61,631 bases of DNA from Paraglaciecola chathamensis S18K6. Its GTDB lineage: Bacteria; Pseudomonadota; Gammaproteobacteria; Enterobacterales; Alteromonadaceae. A program made the position numbers and the translations under genes. Numbering within the stretch: the first letter of the stretch is position 1; every line of letters starts with the position of its first letter. The notes beneath the pieces are model-generated. The model saw only the letters and a list, made by a program, of their open reading frames with translations. It searched no databases and was not told the origin of the DNA. The stretch is taken from assembly GCA_000314955.1 (NCBI GenBank), contig BAEM01000046.1, positions 1 through 61,631 of the forward strand, in the 5' to 3' direction. Of this stretch, positions 1 through 9,006 are shown in pieces.

Positions 1-2
1 CC

Positions 3-2342
3 AAATCACTGGGTGCTAATGAACATGGTTCGCTGATAAATGGTGGCTCCGTCAGCGGTGATATCACCTTAGGTGACTTAGATACCTGGACATTTAGCGC
101 GAGTGCAGGTGAACGTTTACATATCCAATTGTCGGATGTGGATCGGAATAACTATTTTCCATGGATGGTGCTTTATTCACCTGAAGGGGAGAGACTGAGT
201 CAGTCTGGTAATTACTCTGTGGCGAGTATAAGAAATCTTCTCGCTACGCAGACCGGCACTTACACATTATTAGTACAAGATGGAACAAGTCGACGTGATC
301 AAACTGCTGATTATGAAATTTACTTTGCTAAATCACTCGGTGCGAATGAACATGGGAAGTTGAGTGGTGCTGGCTCCTATTTTGAAACGGTGACTCAAGG
401 TGACTTGGATACGTTCACCTTTGATGGGGCTGTGGGAGATGAAGTAACGTTAGTCATGCGTGAAATTGACGCCATAAACTTATACCCCTTTATGACTGTA
501 CATAGTCCCGATGGCAGTTACCTTACGAACGCAGGCGACTATTCCAGCGCTGGACTCTATAATTTAAGCCTGCCAATGGATGGCACGTACACACTGGTGC
601 TAAGTGATGGGACATCAGGCAAAGATCAAATTGGCGACTACGTCCTAGAGTTTAATTTGCCTACCGCGGCCCCTGATCCGCAAAAACCTATTGCGTCAGC
701 GTCTTCTGCGCCAACGGTATATAAAGATCAGGTTATTCAACTCAATGGTTCGGGTTCGTTTGACCCCGACGACGCACCAGAGCCACTCTCGTACAGCTGG
801 GCATTGGTCTCTACCCCTGATCTCAGCGGTTTGACACAAGCTGATATCACCAATGCACAAAGCTCAAATGCCACGGTTCAGCCAGACGTATATGGAGAGT
901 ATAGATTTGAGCTTGAAGTGAACGACGGCTTACTTACAGACAGCGCTATTGTTACGGTGACAGTGGTGAACCGTGCACCCACCGCCCATGCCGGTGCAGA
1001 TCAAAACGCTGAGCTAAACGCGCTTACACAACTTGATGGCAGTGCATCTAGTGATCCTGACGGGGATTTACTCACTTACGTTTGGACCATTAGTGCCGTT
1101 CCAGCAGGCAGTAACCTTGAACAATTGCAAAATGCTTCAAGTGTAAACCCTAGCTTTACGCCTGATGTGGCGGGTGACTATGTATTCAGCCTTGTTGTAG
1201 ATGATGGCGAAAATAGCAGTACAGGTGATTCAGTCGTTGTACGGGTCGCTGAAGCAAATGTAGCGCCGCAAGCAGATGTGCAAGTAAGCGGTGAAATGCT
1301 AACCGGTACGCAAGTCACCCTTGATGGCAGTGCAAGTGTTGATAACGACAATGGGCCTCAGGCATTGACCTACAGTTGGCAAGTGCTCAGTGTGCCAACA
1401 GGTAGTGCGGTTTCCAGTGGCAGTTTGGTTAACCAAGGAACCCCCAACACGAGTTTTACTGCCGATGTAGCGGGCAGCTATAGCATACAATTGTCGGTTT
1501 CAGACGGCGAACTAACAGATGTCATGGCAGTCACTGTGGTTATCAATGAAGTCGTAATAAACCAGCCGCCCGTCGCTAACGCCGGGAATGATCAGCAAAT
1601 CGAAATAGGCGACAGCATCCAGGTTGATGCCTCTGCCAGCTTTGACCCAGACGAGGGCCCAGCCCCATTGTCGTTCGAATGGGTGTTTGTGTCGGTGCCA
1701 CAAGGTAGCTTACTAAATAGCGAGAGTATTCAAACCACCTCAACCGGATCAGCGATGTTTGTGCCAGATGTATCGGGGGCTTATACGCTAATGGTTTCAG
1801 TGAGCGATGGTGAATTGAGCGATTCTGATTCAGTTGTGGTTACCGTCAGTGAAAACCAAATACCGGTAGCAAATGCAGGAGAGGATCAAACAGTTGATGC
1901 TGGTGAAAGTGTGGTGCTGGATGGCTCACTGAGCTTTGATCCTGATTCTGGCCCTCAATCTCTGTCTTACCTATGGGAAATTGCTTCACGTCCCCAGAAC
2001 AGTGTGGCCACTATCGTTAATCAAAATAATGTGGTTGCCTTTATCGACCCCGACTTAGCTGGTTTGTATACCTTACGCTTAGTGGTTAGCGATGGGCAGG
2101 CGAGTGACTTCGACGAGGTACTCATTGATGTCATAGCGCAGGTTGAACCTAAGATGTGTGATGTTGATGGCAATAACTTTGTTGATAGCTTGGACATTCG
2201 CGCTATTGCTAGACGTCGTAATGCAACAGCAGAAGAAAATGATGTCGCAGATTGGGACCAAAATGGCGTGATTAATGTGCTCGACGCCAGAGGATGTGCA
2301 CTGGAGTGTGACCTACCGCGTTGCTTGTCGAGACCCGATTAA
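3..2342 (+). CDS. Secreted PPC/PKD-repeat protein with C-terminal dockerin-like module (5' end outside window)
   Basis: The frame is open to the left edge, so the start and any signal peptide are missing. Bases 3 to about 660 encode at least two repeats of a PPC-like beta module, recognisable by the recurring KSLGANEHG and GDLDTFTF/GDLDTWTF. Five PKD-type domains follow, at about 685-965, 970-1240, 1255-1540, 1560-1845 and 1860-2135, each with a P-x-A-x-A-G or D-G-S-x-S-x-D-x-D core. The last 60 residues carry two calcium-loop repeats (DVDGNNFVDSLD and DWDQNGVINVLD) spaced as in type I dockerins, framed by cysteines (MCD before loop 1; C-x3-C-x4-C after loop 2). It is probably an extracellular structural or adhesive protein. 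The cohesin-like gene 116 bp downstream is its likely partner. The domain calls are firm; the ligand is unknown. Confidence 0.85.
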   Translation, partial: KSLGANEHGSLINGGSVSGDITLGDLDTWTFSASAGERLHIQLSDVDRNNYFPWMVLYSPEGERLSQSGNYSVASIRNLLATQTGTYTLLVQDGTSRRDQTADYEIYFAKSLGANEHGKLSGAGSYFETVTQGDLDTFTFDGAVGDEVTLVMREIDAINLYPFMTVHSPDGSYLTNAGDYSSAGLYNLSLPMDGTYTLVLSDGTSGKDQIGDYVLEFNLPTAAPDPQKPIASASSAPTVYKDQVIQLNGSGSFDPDDAPEPLSYSWALVSTPDLSGLTQADITNAQSSNATVQPDVYGEYRFELEVNDGLLTDSAIVTVTVVNRAPTAHAGADQNAELNALTQLDGSASSDPDGDLLTYVWTISAVPAGSNLEQLQNASSVNPSFTPDVAGDYVFSLVVDDGENSSTGDSVVVRVAEANVAPQADVQVSGEMLTGTQVTLDGSASVDNDNGPQALTYSWQVLSVPTGSAVSSGSLVNQGTPNTSFTADVAGSYSIQLSVSDGELTDVMAVTVVINEVVINQPPVANAGNDQQIEIGDSIQVDASASFDPDEGPAPLSFEWVFVSVPQGSLLNSESIQTTSTGSAMFVPDVSGAYTLMVSVSDGELSDSDSVVVTVSENQIPVANAGEDQTVDAGESVVLDGSLSFDPDSGPQSLSYLWEIASRPQNSVATIVNQNNVVAFIDPDLAGLYTLRLVVSDGQASDFDEVLIDVIAQVEPKMCDVDGNNFVDSLDIRAIARRRNATAEENDVADWDQNGVINVLDARGCALECDLPRCLSRPD

Positions 2343-2458
2343 TACCAGCGAGATAAGCACAAGGATGTGCTGCTTTATCTCATATGATTATCTCGATCAT
2401 GACAGTGACACAAGCGTTAGAAATTACTGCAAATTCAATATATAAATAAGGAATATTC

Positions 2459-3070
2459 ATGTTGATCAAAACCAATATCGCTCATACGCTAAAACGCATA
2501 GTTCTTGCAGCAACTTTGCTTCTTGGGGTTAATCAAACGGCAAGTGCATTGCCAATACTATCGTTTAACAACGCGCAAAGTAGCGTAAACGAAACCGTTA
2601 ATATCGGCGATACAGTGTCATTTGAATTATGGTTTTCCGGGTTAGAAACCGACGATGTAGGCGGGTTTGAATTTTTGCTTGGGTTCAATAACATTGTGAG
2701 CTCTATAAATTCAGCGGTGGGCAATATCGCGTTAGATGAATTTGATATTTTTGACGTATTCGCAAACGTTAATGATATCGACGTATATGCCGTCTCTTTT
2801 GTTGATGATTTATCTGCTCAAGCTGATGAGTTCATGTTTGCTACGCTGACGTTTATGGCGAGTAATGTAGGTGTTAGTCAGCTTAGTTTTAGCAATCTTA
2901 TTGTGTCTGATGCGAATGCGATCGCGTTGGATATCAGTGTATTTGACGCACAAATTACAGTGCTTGACGATACAAGCAATGTGCCTGTGCCTACTCCTGC
3001 GTCCTGGGGAGTATTCTTACTCGGTGTGCTAGGGCTAGCCTGCAGATATAAAGGTGTTAAACCGAGCTAA
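2459..3070 (+). CDS. Cohesin-like protein with PEP-CTERM-type sorting tail
   Basis: This 203-aa protein starts at an ATG with a good AAGGA site. Residues 1-30 form a signal peptide ending near ASA. Residues 31-165 match the cohesin plan: a V-N-I-G-D-T-V-S-F start, V-G-G-F-E-F-x-L-x-F in the second strand pair, and a closing A-Q-I-T-V strand. The tail (VPTPASW, a hydrophobic stretch, then CRYKG) is a PEP-CTERM-type exosortase signal in which the usual Glu is Thr. It would be exported, processed by an exosortase encoded elsewhere, and anchored at the surface. It sits directly after a dockerin-bearing gene, and the same order recurs at 33096-30576. Cohesin fold is inferred from the strand pattern, not from a profile search. 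Confidence 0.75.
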   Translation: MLIKTNIAHTLKRIVLAATLLLGVNQTASALPILSFNNAQSSVNETVNIGDTVSFELWFSGLETDDVGGFEFLLGFNNIVSSINSAVGNIALDEFDIFDVFANVNDIDVYAVSFVDDLSAQADEFMFATLTFMASNVGVSQLSFSNLIVSDANAIALDISVFDAQITVLDDTSNVPVPTPASWGVFLLGVLGLACRYKGVKPS

Positions 3071-3170
3071 TACTTATGCTTACACCGACGCTAACACCGA
3101 AGAAATTACGGACGCTTACACCGACGAAAATACCTATGCTTAACCATGGGTGCGTTGCATTTGTCCATTG

Positions 3171-5444
3171 TTAGCTAGGGTTTACGTTTAGCGCGGCTGA
3201 GTTTAACGCCTTAAAGTCTGGTGATGCGGCAAAACCAGGGCAAATAGCGCTGAGTTTATCCCGGTACTCACTGGCTTTATGCGTGTCACCAAGGTGCAGC
3301 CAGCTCAATGCGAGTTGATGCAATGACACAGGATCAGCCGCGTTACTAAGGGCTTCAGCCTGCTCTTGCAGCGATGCTAACAGTTGAGCGGTTTGCAACT
3401 CAGGTGAAAGCTCAGTAACTAAAATATACATAGCCAAACGAGATGCTTTTTGCATCACGTTTGCTTCCCCTTGGCTAACCTCACGGTCAAGTTCAGACAT
3501 GGCATTACGATATGCTTGAAGTGCCTTTTTGGTGTGACCTTGCGTGCGGTAGACGTCTGCTACATTCGACCAGAGTTGGTATAGCCCAGGGCCACCTTCT
3601 TCGGTGATGCGCTTGATTTGCGGCTCAAAAATATCCAACGCTTGTTGGTTCTCTCCGAGGTAAAAATGCAGCACTGCAATATTCGACAACAATACGGTGT
3701 GCTTTGGTTTAAGGGTTAAAGCTTGCTGATAATGTGCTTTAGCATTTTGCAAGTCACCAACACAAAACTCCAACGCCCCTAGATTGTTTAGCGTTTGGTA
3801 GTTAACAGACAACTCTGCAGCTTGGCTGAAATAATCGATAGCGCCGATTTGATCCCCTTTAAAGTAATGGGCGCGGCCTTGGGTATAAGGGATTTTCCAA
3901 TTATTCGGTTCAAGCTCAGCTGCGTGCTCAAGGGCTGCTAGAATGCGCGTGAAAAGCTCAGGATCGCGGTTTTTAAGAAACATACGCATCTGGCTTTCAG
4001 CCATCTTTTGCAGGGCAGTAGTATCATTTTGATCGGCACCGAGCGCCTTGGCAAAATGTTGATTGGCGATTTCATAATCTCCCTTAACTCTGGCGAGATT
4101 GCCCAGTGCGTTTTGAATAAACACAGAGTCAGGCTTTATGGCTACCCCTTTGTTGCAATAGGTGCTGGCGTCTTCTAGGTAATTTTTGTCACTGGTTTCT
4201 AAATTTTGCTCCACTAGGGCTGCGCACATTCCTGCATAGCCATGCACTAGCTCTGGTGCACTATTGATGACGCGCTGAAAGTCAGCCATTGCGCGTAAAA
4301 TAACTTGTTCTGAACGCTCACCTTCAAAATTCTGCATACCATGTAAAAAGCGTTGCAAGCTGTACCAGTCAGCAATATTAGCGATCGGACGTTTGGTGAG
4401 TAACGTGTTCAAACCCTCTTTCAGTTGTGATTCGATGTATTGTTCAGAAGAAGACTTGCTGAAAACCCCAGACCAAACTTGCTGCATATTTTCATCACGA
4501 GATAAAAATAAACGCACCGCGATGTAGCGACCAATTTCAATTAATTCGCCGCTTATGACCAGATCGGCTTTTTTGCTACGCAATAATTCTTGTGGGCTTT
4601 GTACACTCGCATGCAAAGCAGAACTACCAACAATAAGCTGGGTTGGGCCAGCCAGTAACTGCTCAATACTGCGCGTTATATCGCTACCTCTTGGGCCTGT
4701 AATTGGCATGACAGCAACCACTTTATTGTCAATATCGACAATGCCTGCCAGCGCAGTGCTGGCGACACTGTTGTCATCGAATGGCCAAAATCGGTCTACG
4801 AGCAATACGCAAAGTAAAACAACTAGCGTGACCAGCAACAAAGGCATGCGCTTGTTTGTCTGTTTTTGACGCTCAACGTCTTCAGCTTTGTGTATATCAG
4901 GTGTGTTGCCAGATGTATTGTCAGATTTGTTATCAGGGGAGTCTTGCTGATGTGAATCTAACGAAGGGTTAAGCACTGCTGGGAGCGGGCTTTCAGCATG
5001 TTCCGCCGCTAATGGGGGAGCGTCATTGTCGTGCCGAGGTACATGTAAATGCTCATTATTTTCTGGGACCTTTTCAGGCTCAGTGTGAGCTAGTGCTTGC
5101 TGATTAACCGCGGACGCACCGTCATGATTAGCTGTATTTTGGGTCGAGACATCGACTTCACCAGAGTCTAAATAGAGCACCCAAGCTTCTACATTTAATG
5201 CTTTTGCTACTCTTTCGATGCTCAAGGGATCGACAGGATCTCCTCGAAACACCCTACTTACCAAAGAGCGAGGTGCTTTTTCTAAGCCTTCAAGGCTTTG
5301 TATTTTATCAACTACTTCTGCCTGAGATTTAAACCCTGCGGCTAATTGTGCACTACGTAGTTTTTGTTTGGACGCTCGAATTCCTCGAGAGCGCGCTTTA
5401 TTATGAGAGGTCTCTGTGGATTGTCCTTTTGTCACAGTTGCCAT
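3171..5444 (-). CDS. Membrane-anchored HTH regulator with periplasmic TPR domain
   Basis: This 757-aa protein has CadC/ToxR-like topology. Residues about 20-95 form an XRE-like helix-turn-helix region, ending in a segment that reads like a DNA-contact domain (LSIERVAKALNVEAWVLYLD). A polar linker rich in Asp, Asn, Pro and His follows (100-198), then one transmembrane helix at about 200-217. The periplasmic part starts with a FlgO/TolB-N-like domain (about 235-350) and continues into TPR repeats to about 740. It likely senses an envelope or nutritional signal and regulates transcription from the membrane. It is convergent with the cohesin-like gene and divergent from the catabolic genes at 5717, so either could be a target. 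The start has no clear ribosome binding site; another ATG 4 bases upstream is out of frame. Confidence 0.7.
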   Translation of the reverse strand: MATVTKGQSTETSHNKARSRGIRASKQKLRSAQLAAGFKSQAEVVDKIQSLEGLEKAPRSLVSRVFRGDPVDPLSIERVAKALNVEAWVLYLDSGEVDVSTQNTANHDGASAVNQQALAHTEPEKVPENNEHLHVPRHDNDAPPLAAEHAESPLPAVLNPSLDSHQQDSPDNKSDNTSGNTPDIHKAEDVERQKQTNKRMPLLLVTLVVLLCVLLVDRFWPFDDNSVASTALAGIVDIDNKVVAVMPITGPRGSDITRSIEQLLAGPTQLIVGSSALHASVQSPQELLRSKKADLVISGELIEIGRYIAVRLFLSRDENMQQVWSGVFSKSSSEQYIESQLKEGLNTLLTKRPIANIADWYSLQRFLHGMQNFEGERSEQVILRAMADFQRVINSAPELVHGYAGMCAALVEQNLETSDKNYLEDASTYCNKGVAIKPDSVFIQNALGNLARVKGDYEIANQHFAKALGADQNDTTALQKMAESQMRMFLKNRDPELFTRILAALEHAAELEPNNWKIPYTQGRAHYFKGDQIGAIDYFSQAAELSVNYQTLNNLGALEFCVGDLQNAKAHYQQALTLKPKHTVLLSNIAVLHFYLGENQQALDIFEPQIKRITEEGGPGLYQLWSNVADVYRTQGHTKKALQAYRNAMSELDREVSQGEANVMQKASRLAMYILVTELSPELQTAQLLASLQEQAEALSNAADPVSLHQLALSWLHLGDTHKASEYRDKLSAICPGFAASPDFKALNSAALNVNPS

Positions 5445-5716
5445 CCATTATTGTTATCGTCGTTTAAGGGATCTAACGGGATCATTATTAAACTAATAGA
5501 CCGGAAAGTTAATCGATTTTTGAGTATTTTTTGATTAATTATTAAGCTTGTCTACGGCGAGTTGACGACTTCGTTAAATAGCATATCTTGTTTTTTCTCG
5601 TTTTGAGGGATTAACCATTGCCAAATATCAAACAAACGAATCTATAAAACTGCTTTCACTTCAATATGTTGTGGCATTTGCTAAAGTAAACGAAATTTGT
5701 TTGCTGAGAGGGCTAA

Positions 5717-6019
5717 ATGAGCGCCTACTTAATAATTCAAGCCACAGTTCATGACTGGCAGAAATTTGCTAAATACACTGAAGTTGTACCGCCTTTGGTC
5801 GAAAAGTTTGGTGGCCAGTATATTGCCATGGGTCAGCCCGAGCTCATTGAAGGGCAAGATGCTCCGAAAAGCGTGGTGATATCTCAGTGGCCCGATTGCC
5901 AAGCGGCGCACAACTTTTGGCAGTCACCTGAATATGTACAAGCCAAGAAGCATCGTGAAGGTACAGGGCAATTTAGTGTTTTGCTAATCGACGGTTTGTC
6001 ACAAACAACATTGGAGTAA
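5717..6019 (+). CDS. DUF1330 family protein
   Basis: This 100-aa protein has the ferredoxin-like dimeric alpha/beta-barrel pattern of DUF1330: a first strand AYLIIQATV, then Y-x-x-V-P-P-L-V-E-K-F-G-G, and the closing FWQSPEYVQAKKHR segment. Members often occur beside catabolic genes and may act as small isomerases or stress-related enzymes, but no reaction is established for most. It is preceded by GAGAGGG and is the first gene of an operon: the nitrilase-like gene starts 3 bp after its stop. Family assignment is confident, function is not. Confidence 0.8.
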   Translation: MSAYLIIQATVHDWQKFAKYTEVVPPLVEKFGGQYIAMGQPELIEGQDAPKSVVISQWPDCQAAHNFWQSPEYVQAKKHREGTGQFSVLLIDGLSQTTLE

Positions 6020-6022
6020 CTC

Positions 6023-7078
6023 ATGTCTTTAGCGTATACCGCAGTTGCATTACAAACGCGATGTTTTGCTATTAATAAGTTAAACGTTGCCGATGCTAGG
6101 CAAAAAATGATCAAAAACATACGCACAGTGGCTGGGCAAGTACAAGGAACTAAGGGGTTTGTTGGGCCCAGCGTTAAATTAGTCGTATTACCTGAGTATT
6201 TTTTAACTAGTTTTCCATTAGGAGAGTCCCTCAGCGAGTGGAAAGAAAAAGGTGCTATTGCCCAAGACGGTAAAGAGTACGATTTGCTCAGTGAAATAGC
6301 CCAGAAAAATAATATTTACCTTTCTGGCAATGTGTATGAGCTTGATCCCCATTTTCGCGATTTGTATTTTCAAACTTCATTTATTCTCGGGCCAAATGGC
6401 GATTGTGTTTTGCGCTACCGTCGTTTGGTCTCGATGTTTGCACCCACGCCCCATGATGTGCTGGACAAATACTTAGATGTATACGGTCAAGACGCCTTGT
6501 TTCCGGTGGCGAAAACCGAGCTGGGCAATTTAGCCTGCGTCGCCTCAGAAGAAATTCTATACCCTGAGATCAGCCGTTGTTTAACGATGAATGGCGCAGA
6601 GGTATTGTTGCACAGTAGCTCAGAAGTTGGCTCTGTTGAGCTAACGCCTAAAGATATCGCCAAGCGCGCCCGCGCGGTTGAGAATTTAGCCTACGTTGTG
6701 TCGGCGAATTCCGCAGGCATTGCGGATATTGATTTTCCTGCTGAGTCTACCGATGGTATGTCTAAATTAGTGGATTTTAAGGGCAGGGTTATGGCTGAGG
6801 CAGGAATGGGGGAGAGCATGGTGGCAAATGCTGAGCTTGATATCACTGCTTTACGCCGCTATCGAAACAAACCCGGTATGGGCAATATTTTGTCTCGCCA
6901 GCGAAATGAACTGTTTAGTGCGCATTACAATCAAGCTGTGTATCCGGCGAATACCATGCTCAATGCTGGTCAGCAGGTTAACGTGCCCGAACGCAGCCAC
7001 TTCATTCAAACACAGCTTAATAGTATTCAAGCTTTGAAAAAAGCCGGGGTCATTTTGCCGGAGCAGTCAGATGAATAA
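6023..7078 (+). CDS. Nitrilase-superfamily (CN-hydrolase) protein lacking the canonical Lys and Cys
   Basis: This 351-aa protein has the alpha-beta-beta-alpha fold pattern of carbon-nitrogen hydrolases. The catalytic Glu is visible at E58 in LVVLPEYF. The motif that normally holds the catalytic Lys reads RYRRL, with R134 in its place. The nucleophile motif, usually C-x-[DE]-x-x-[FY]-P-E, reads SEEILYPE, so Ser175 occupies the Cys position; the nearest Cys is C172, three residues earlier. It may therefore be a non-hydrolytic or mechanistically altered member. It is encoded between DUF1330 and an aldehyde dehydrogenase, overlapping the latter by 8 bp, so translation is probably coupled. The fold call is secure; any amidase or nitrilase activity is doubtful. 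Confidence 0.8.
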   Translation: MSLAYTAVALQTRCFAINKLNVADARQKMIKNIRTVAGQVQGTKGFVGPSVKLVVLPEYFLTSFPLGESLSEWKEKGAIAQDGKEYDLLSEIAQKNNIYLSGNVYELDPHFRDLYFQTSFILGPNGDCVLRYRRLVSMFAPTPHDVLDKYLDVYGQDALFPVAKTELGNLACVASEEILYPEISRCLTMNGAEVLLHSSSEVGSVELTPKDIAKRARAVENLAYVVSANSAGIADIDFPAESTDGMSKLVDFKGRVMAEAGMGESMVANAELDITALRRYRNKPGMGNILSRQRNELFSAHYNQAVYPANTMLNAGQQVNVPERSHFIQTQLNSIQALKKAGVILPEQSDE

Positions 7079-8489
7079 CGACATGCAAACAATGGTTGTG
7101 ATCAACCCTCGCACAGGCAAAGAAGATTTTAATTTACCCTTGTTCAGTGCACAAAACGTCGTGGATATTGCTCAGCAATTAAAGCAACAACAAATACAGT
7201 GGTGGGCACTCGGTTTGAGCGGTCGCATACAGGCCCTAGAGAATTTAGCCGATGCAATGGCTGAACATAAGCCCAAGCTGGTTGCAGCCCTAGTAAACGA
7301 CACCGGACGAGCAAGTGAATCGGAATTAGAAGTGGATGTGACCATAAGTGGTATACATCGTTGGTGCAAGCAAGCCCCAGGATTACTGGCCAAGTCAGAG
7401 CCTTGGGCGGCTGAAATTCCGTTTATTGAATTACAGCAAGACTATTTGCCTTACCCTTTAGTGGGGGTCATCAGCCCGTGGAATTTCCCTTTGCTGCTGT
7501 CGTTAGTCGATGCGATCCCCGCCTTGCTTGCTGGCAGTGCAGTGTTAATTAAACCCAGTGAAGTGACTTCGCGATTTGTTACGCCATTTAATGAGCTGCT
7601 TTCAAACGTACCGGCCTTACACAAGGTGCTTGATATCGTGACAGGTGCTGGCGCAACCGGTCAAGCGGTTATTGAAAACGTTGATTCGCTGTGTTTTACC
7701 GGCAGCGTTGCGACTGGTCGTCAGGTTGGTAAGGCATGTGCTGAGCGTTTTATTCCAGCGTTTTTAGAGTTAGGAGGTAAAGATCCTGCTTTGGTATGTC
7801 ATGACGCAGACCCAGAGCTTGCCGCAAAAGCCTTATGTTGGGGCAGTATGGTCAACGCTGGGCAATCTTGTATGTCGTTAGAACGGGCTTATGTTCACAA
7901 AGATATCGCCAAAGTATTTCTGACCAAATTGGTAGAAAAAGTCGATGCCCTCGCGCACAACTACCCAGACATTCACCAAGGGCAGATTGGCCCAATCATA
8001 AGCGCGAAACAAGTGGCCATTGTAGAAGCGCAATTGCAAGACGCTAAAGACAAAGGAGCGACCATTCTATGTGGCGGTGAGGTTCGTAATCTTGGCGGAG
8101 GACGCTATTGTGCCCCGACAGTGCTGACGGATGTCACACCGGACATGCGTATTGTGAGTGACGAAACCTTTGCGGCTATTCTACCTGTTACTGTCGTCGA
8201 CAGCGATGAGCAAGCTATCGCGCTGGCTAATGACTCTGAATTTGGTCTATCAGCGGCAGTGTTTAGCCAAAACGTTGATTATGCAAAGCAGGTAGCTAGC
8301 CAACTTGAAGCAGGTGCAGTCAGTATTAACGATGCGTCATTGACAGCGCTTATCCATGAAGCTGAAAAACAATCATTCAAATATTCTGGCTTAGGCGGTT
8401 CAAGAATGGGCGCAGAGTCGATTCGCCGGTTCACTCGCAAAAAGGCTTATATCCGCAATACGGGCGTGCCGTCGCCTTGGTGGTTTTAA
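7071..8489 (+). CDS. NAD(P)-dependent aldehyde dehydrogenase
   Basis: This 472-aa protein has the normal length for the ALDH superfamily. It shows the Rossmann-side motif GVISPWNFPLLLS, the general-base Glu in FLELGGKDPALV and the catalytic Cys in NAGQSCMSLERA, followed by the late FGLSAAVFS and SRMGAESIRRFT motifs. It should oxidise an aldehyde intermediate to an acid (or be a semialdehyde dehydrogenase) with NAD(P)+ in the cytoplasm. The start overlaps the upstream nitrilase-like gene by 8 bp, with GGAG just before it. A terminator hairpin follows about 70 bp after the stop, so the operon is DUF1330, nitrilase-like, ALDH. Confidence 0.93.
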   Translation: MNNDMQTMVVINPRTGKEDFNLPLFSAQNVVDIAQQLKQQQIQWWALGLSGRIQALENLADAMAEHKPKLVAALVNDTGRASESELEVDVTISGIHRWCKQAPGLLAKSEPWAAEIPFIELQQDYLPYPLVGVISPWNFPLLLSLVDAIPALLAGSAVLIKPSEVTSRFVTPFNELLSNVPALHKVLDIVTGAGATGQAVIENVDSLCFTGSVATGRQVGKACAERFIPAFLELGGKDPALVCHDADPELAAKALCWGSMVNAGQSCMSLERAYVHKDIAKVFLTKLVEKVDALAHNYPDIHQGQIGPIISAKQVAIVEAQLQDAKDKGATILCGGEVRNLGGGRYCAPTVLTDVTPDMRIVSDETFAAILPVTVVDSDEQAIALANDSEFGLSAAVFSQNVDYAKQVASQLEAGAVSINDASLTALIHEAEKQSFKYSGLGGSRMGAESIRRFTRKKAYIRNTGVPSPWWF

Positions 8490-8560
8490 GCCAATTTTAC
8501 GCTAGGCATTATGCTAGAAATCCCACGGCGCAGCTGGAAACAGCATGGCGCAATGATAAG

Positions 8561-8586
8561 AAAGTCGCTGCTAGGCGGCTTTTTTA
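8561..8586 (+). terminator. Rho-independent terminator after the ALDH operon
   Basis: AAGTCGC pairs with GCGGCTT (one G-T pair) around a 6-base loop, followed by a run of T. It lies 72 bp after the aldehyde dehydrogenase stop codon. Confidence 0.7.
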
Positions 8587-8748
8587 TGGTGTGGGTTCTG
8601 CACTTTGTGACGAGTATTCACGTCACAACACAGTGAATAAGCTATAAGGCAAACAGACAATGGTCTTACGCAGTCAATCGCTAAGCCAGTACTGCTAAAT
8701 AAAACTGCATATTGACACCGTTTCTTGCCCTTTTTAGCCAGCGCCTTT

Positions 8749-8839
8749 TGTTATCGTTTCTAACTAGCGTTCTTTCCTACAGTTTATAATGACTGTTTAT
8801 AACTACCGTTCTTAACAACTGTTCTTAACGACCGTTTTG
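8749..8839. repeat. 13-bp tandem minisatellite in the 8490-9006 intergenic region
   Basis: Units at 8762, 8775, 8788, 8801, 8814 and 8827 keep an exact 13-bp register, with consensus near AACNACYGTTCTT. A seventh, weaker unit starts at 8749. No gene is seen between 8490 and 9006; apart from this array the stretch holds only the two flanking terminators. Confidence 0.75.
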
Positions 8840-8914
8840 AGTTGCTATGACCTAACGCTTATAGCAGAAAATATCACAAGAGCACTGAAGCGTTTCGCTG
8901 TTGTTATTAGCCAA

Positions 8915-8948
8915 CAAAAAACGGCAAACGTAGAGCACGCTTGCCGTT
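8915..8948 (-). terminator. Terminator for the MFS/YciI/GntR minus-strand operon
   Basis: AACGGCAA at 8920-8927 pairs with TTGCCGTT at 8941-8948. Read on the minus strand the stem is followed by a T run (complement of the A run at 8915-8920). It lies about 60 bp beyond the MFS stop codon. Confidence 0.8.
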
Positions 8949-9006
8949 AATTTATGGCTTAAAAAAACCTTTGTTAGAAAGAGTCGGGCACATGTGCCGT
9001 AGCGAG

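Noticed and set aside
1299-2261. Minus-strand frames inside the PKD gene
   Set aside because: They are short, lack ribosome sites and have compositions typical of the reverse of a conserved coding strand.
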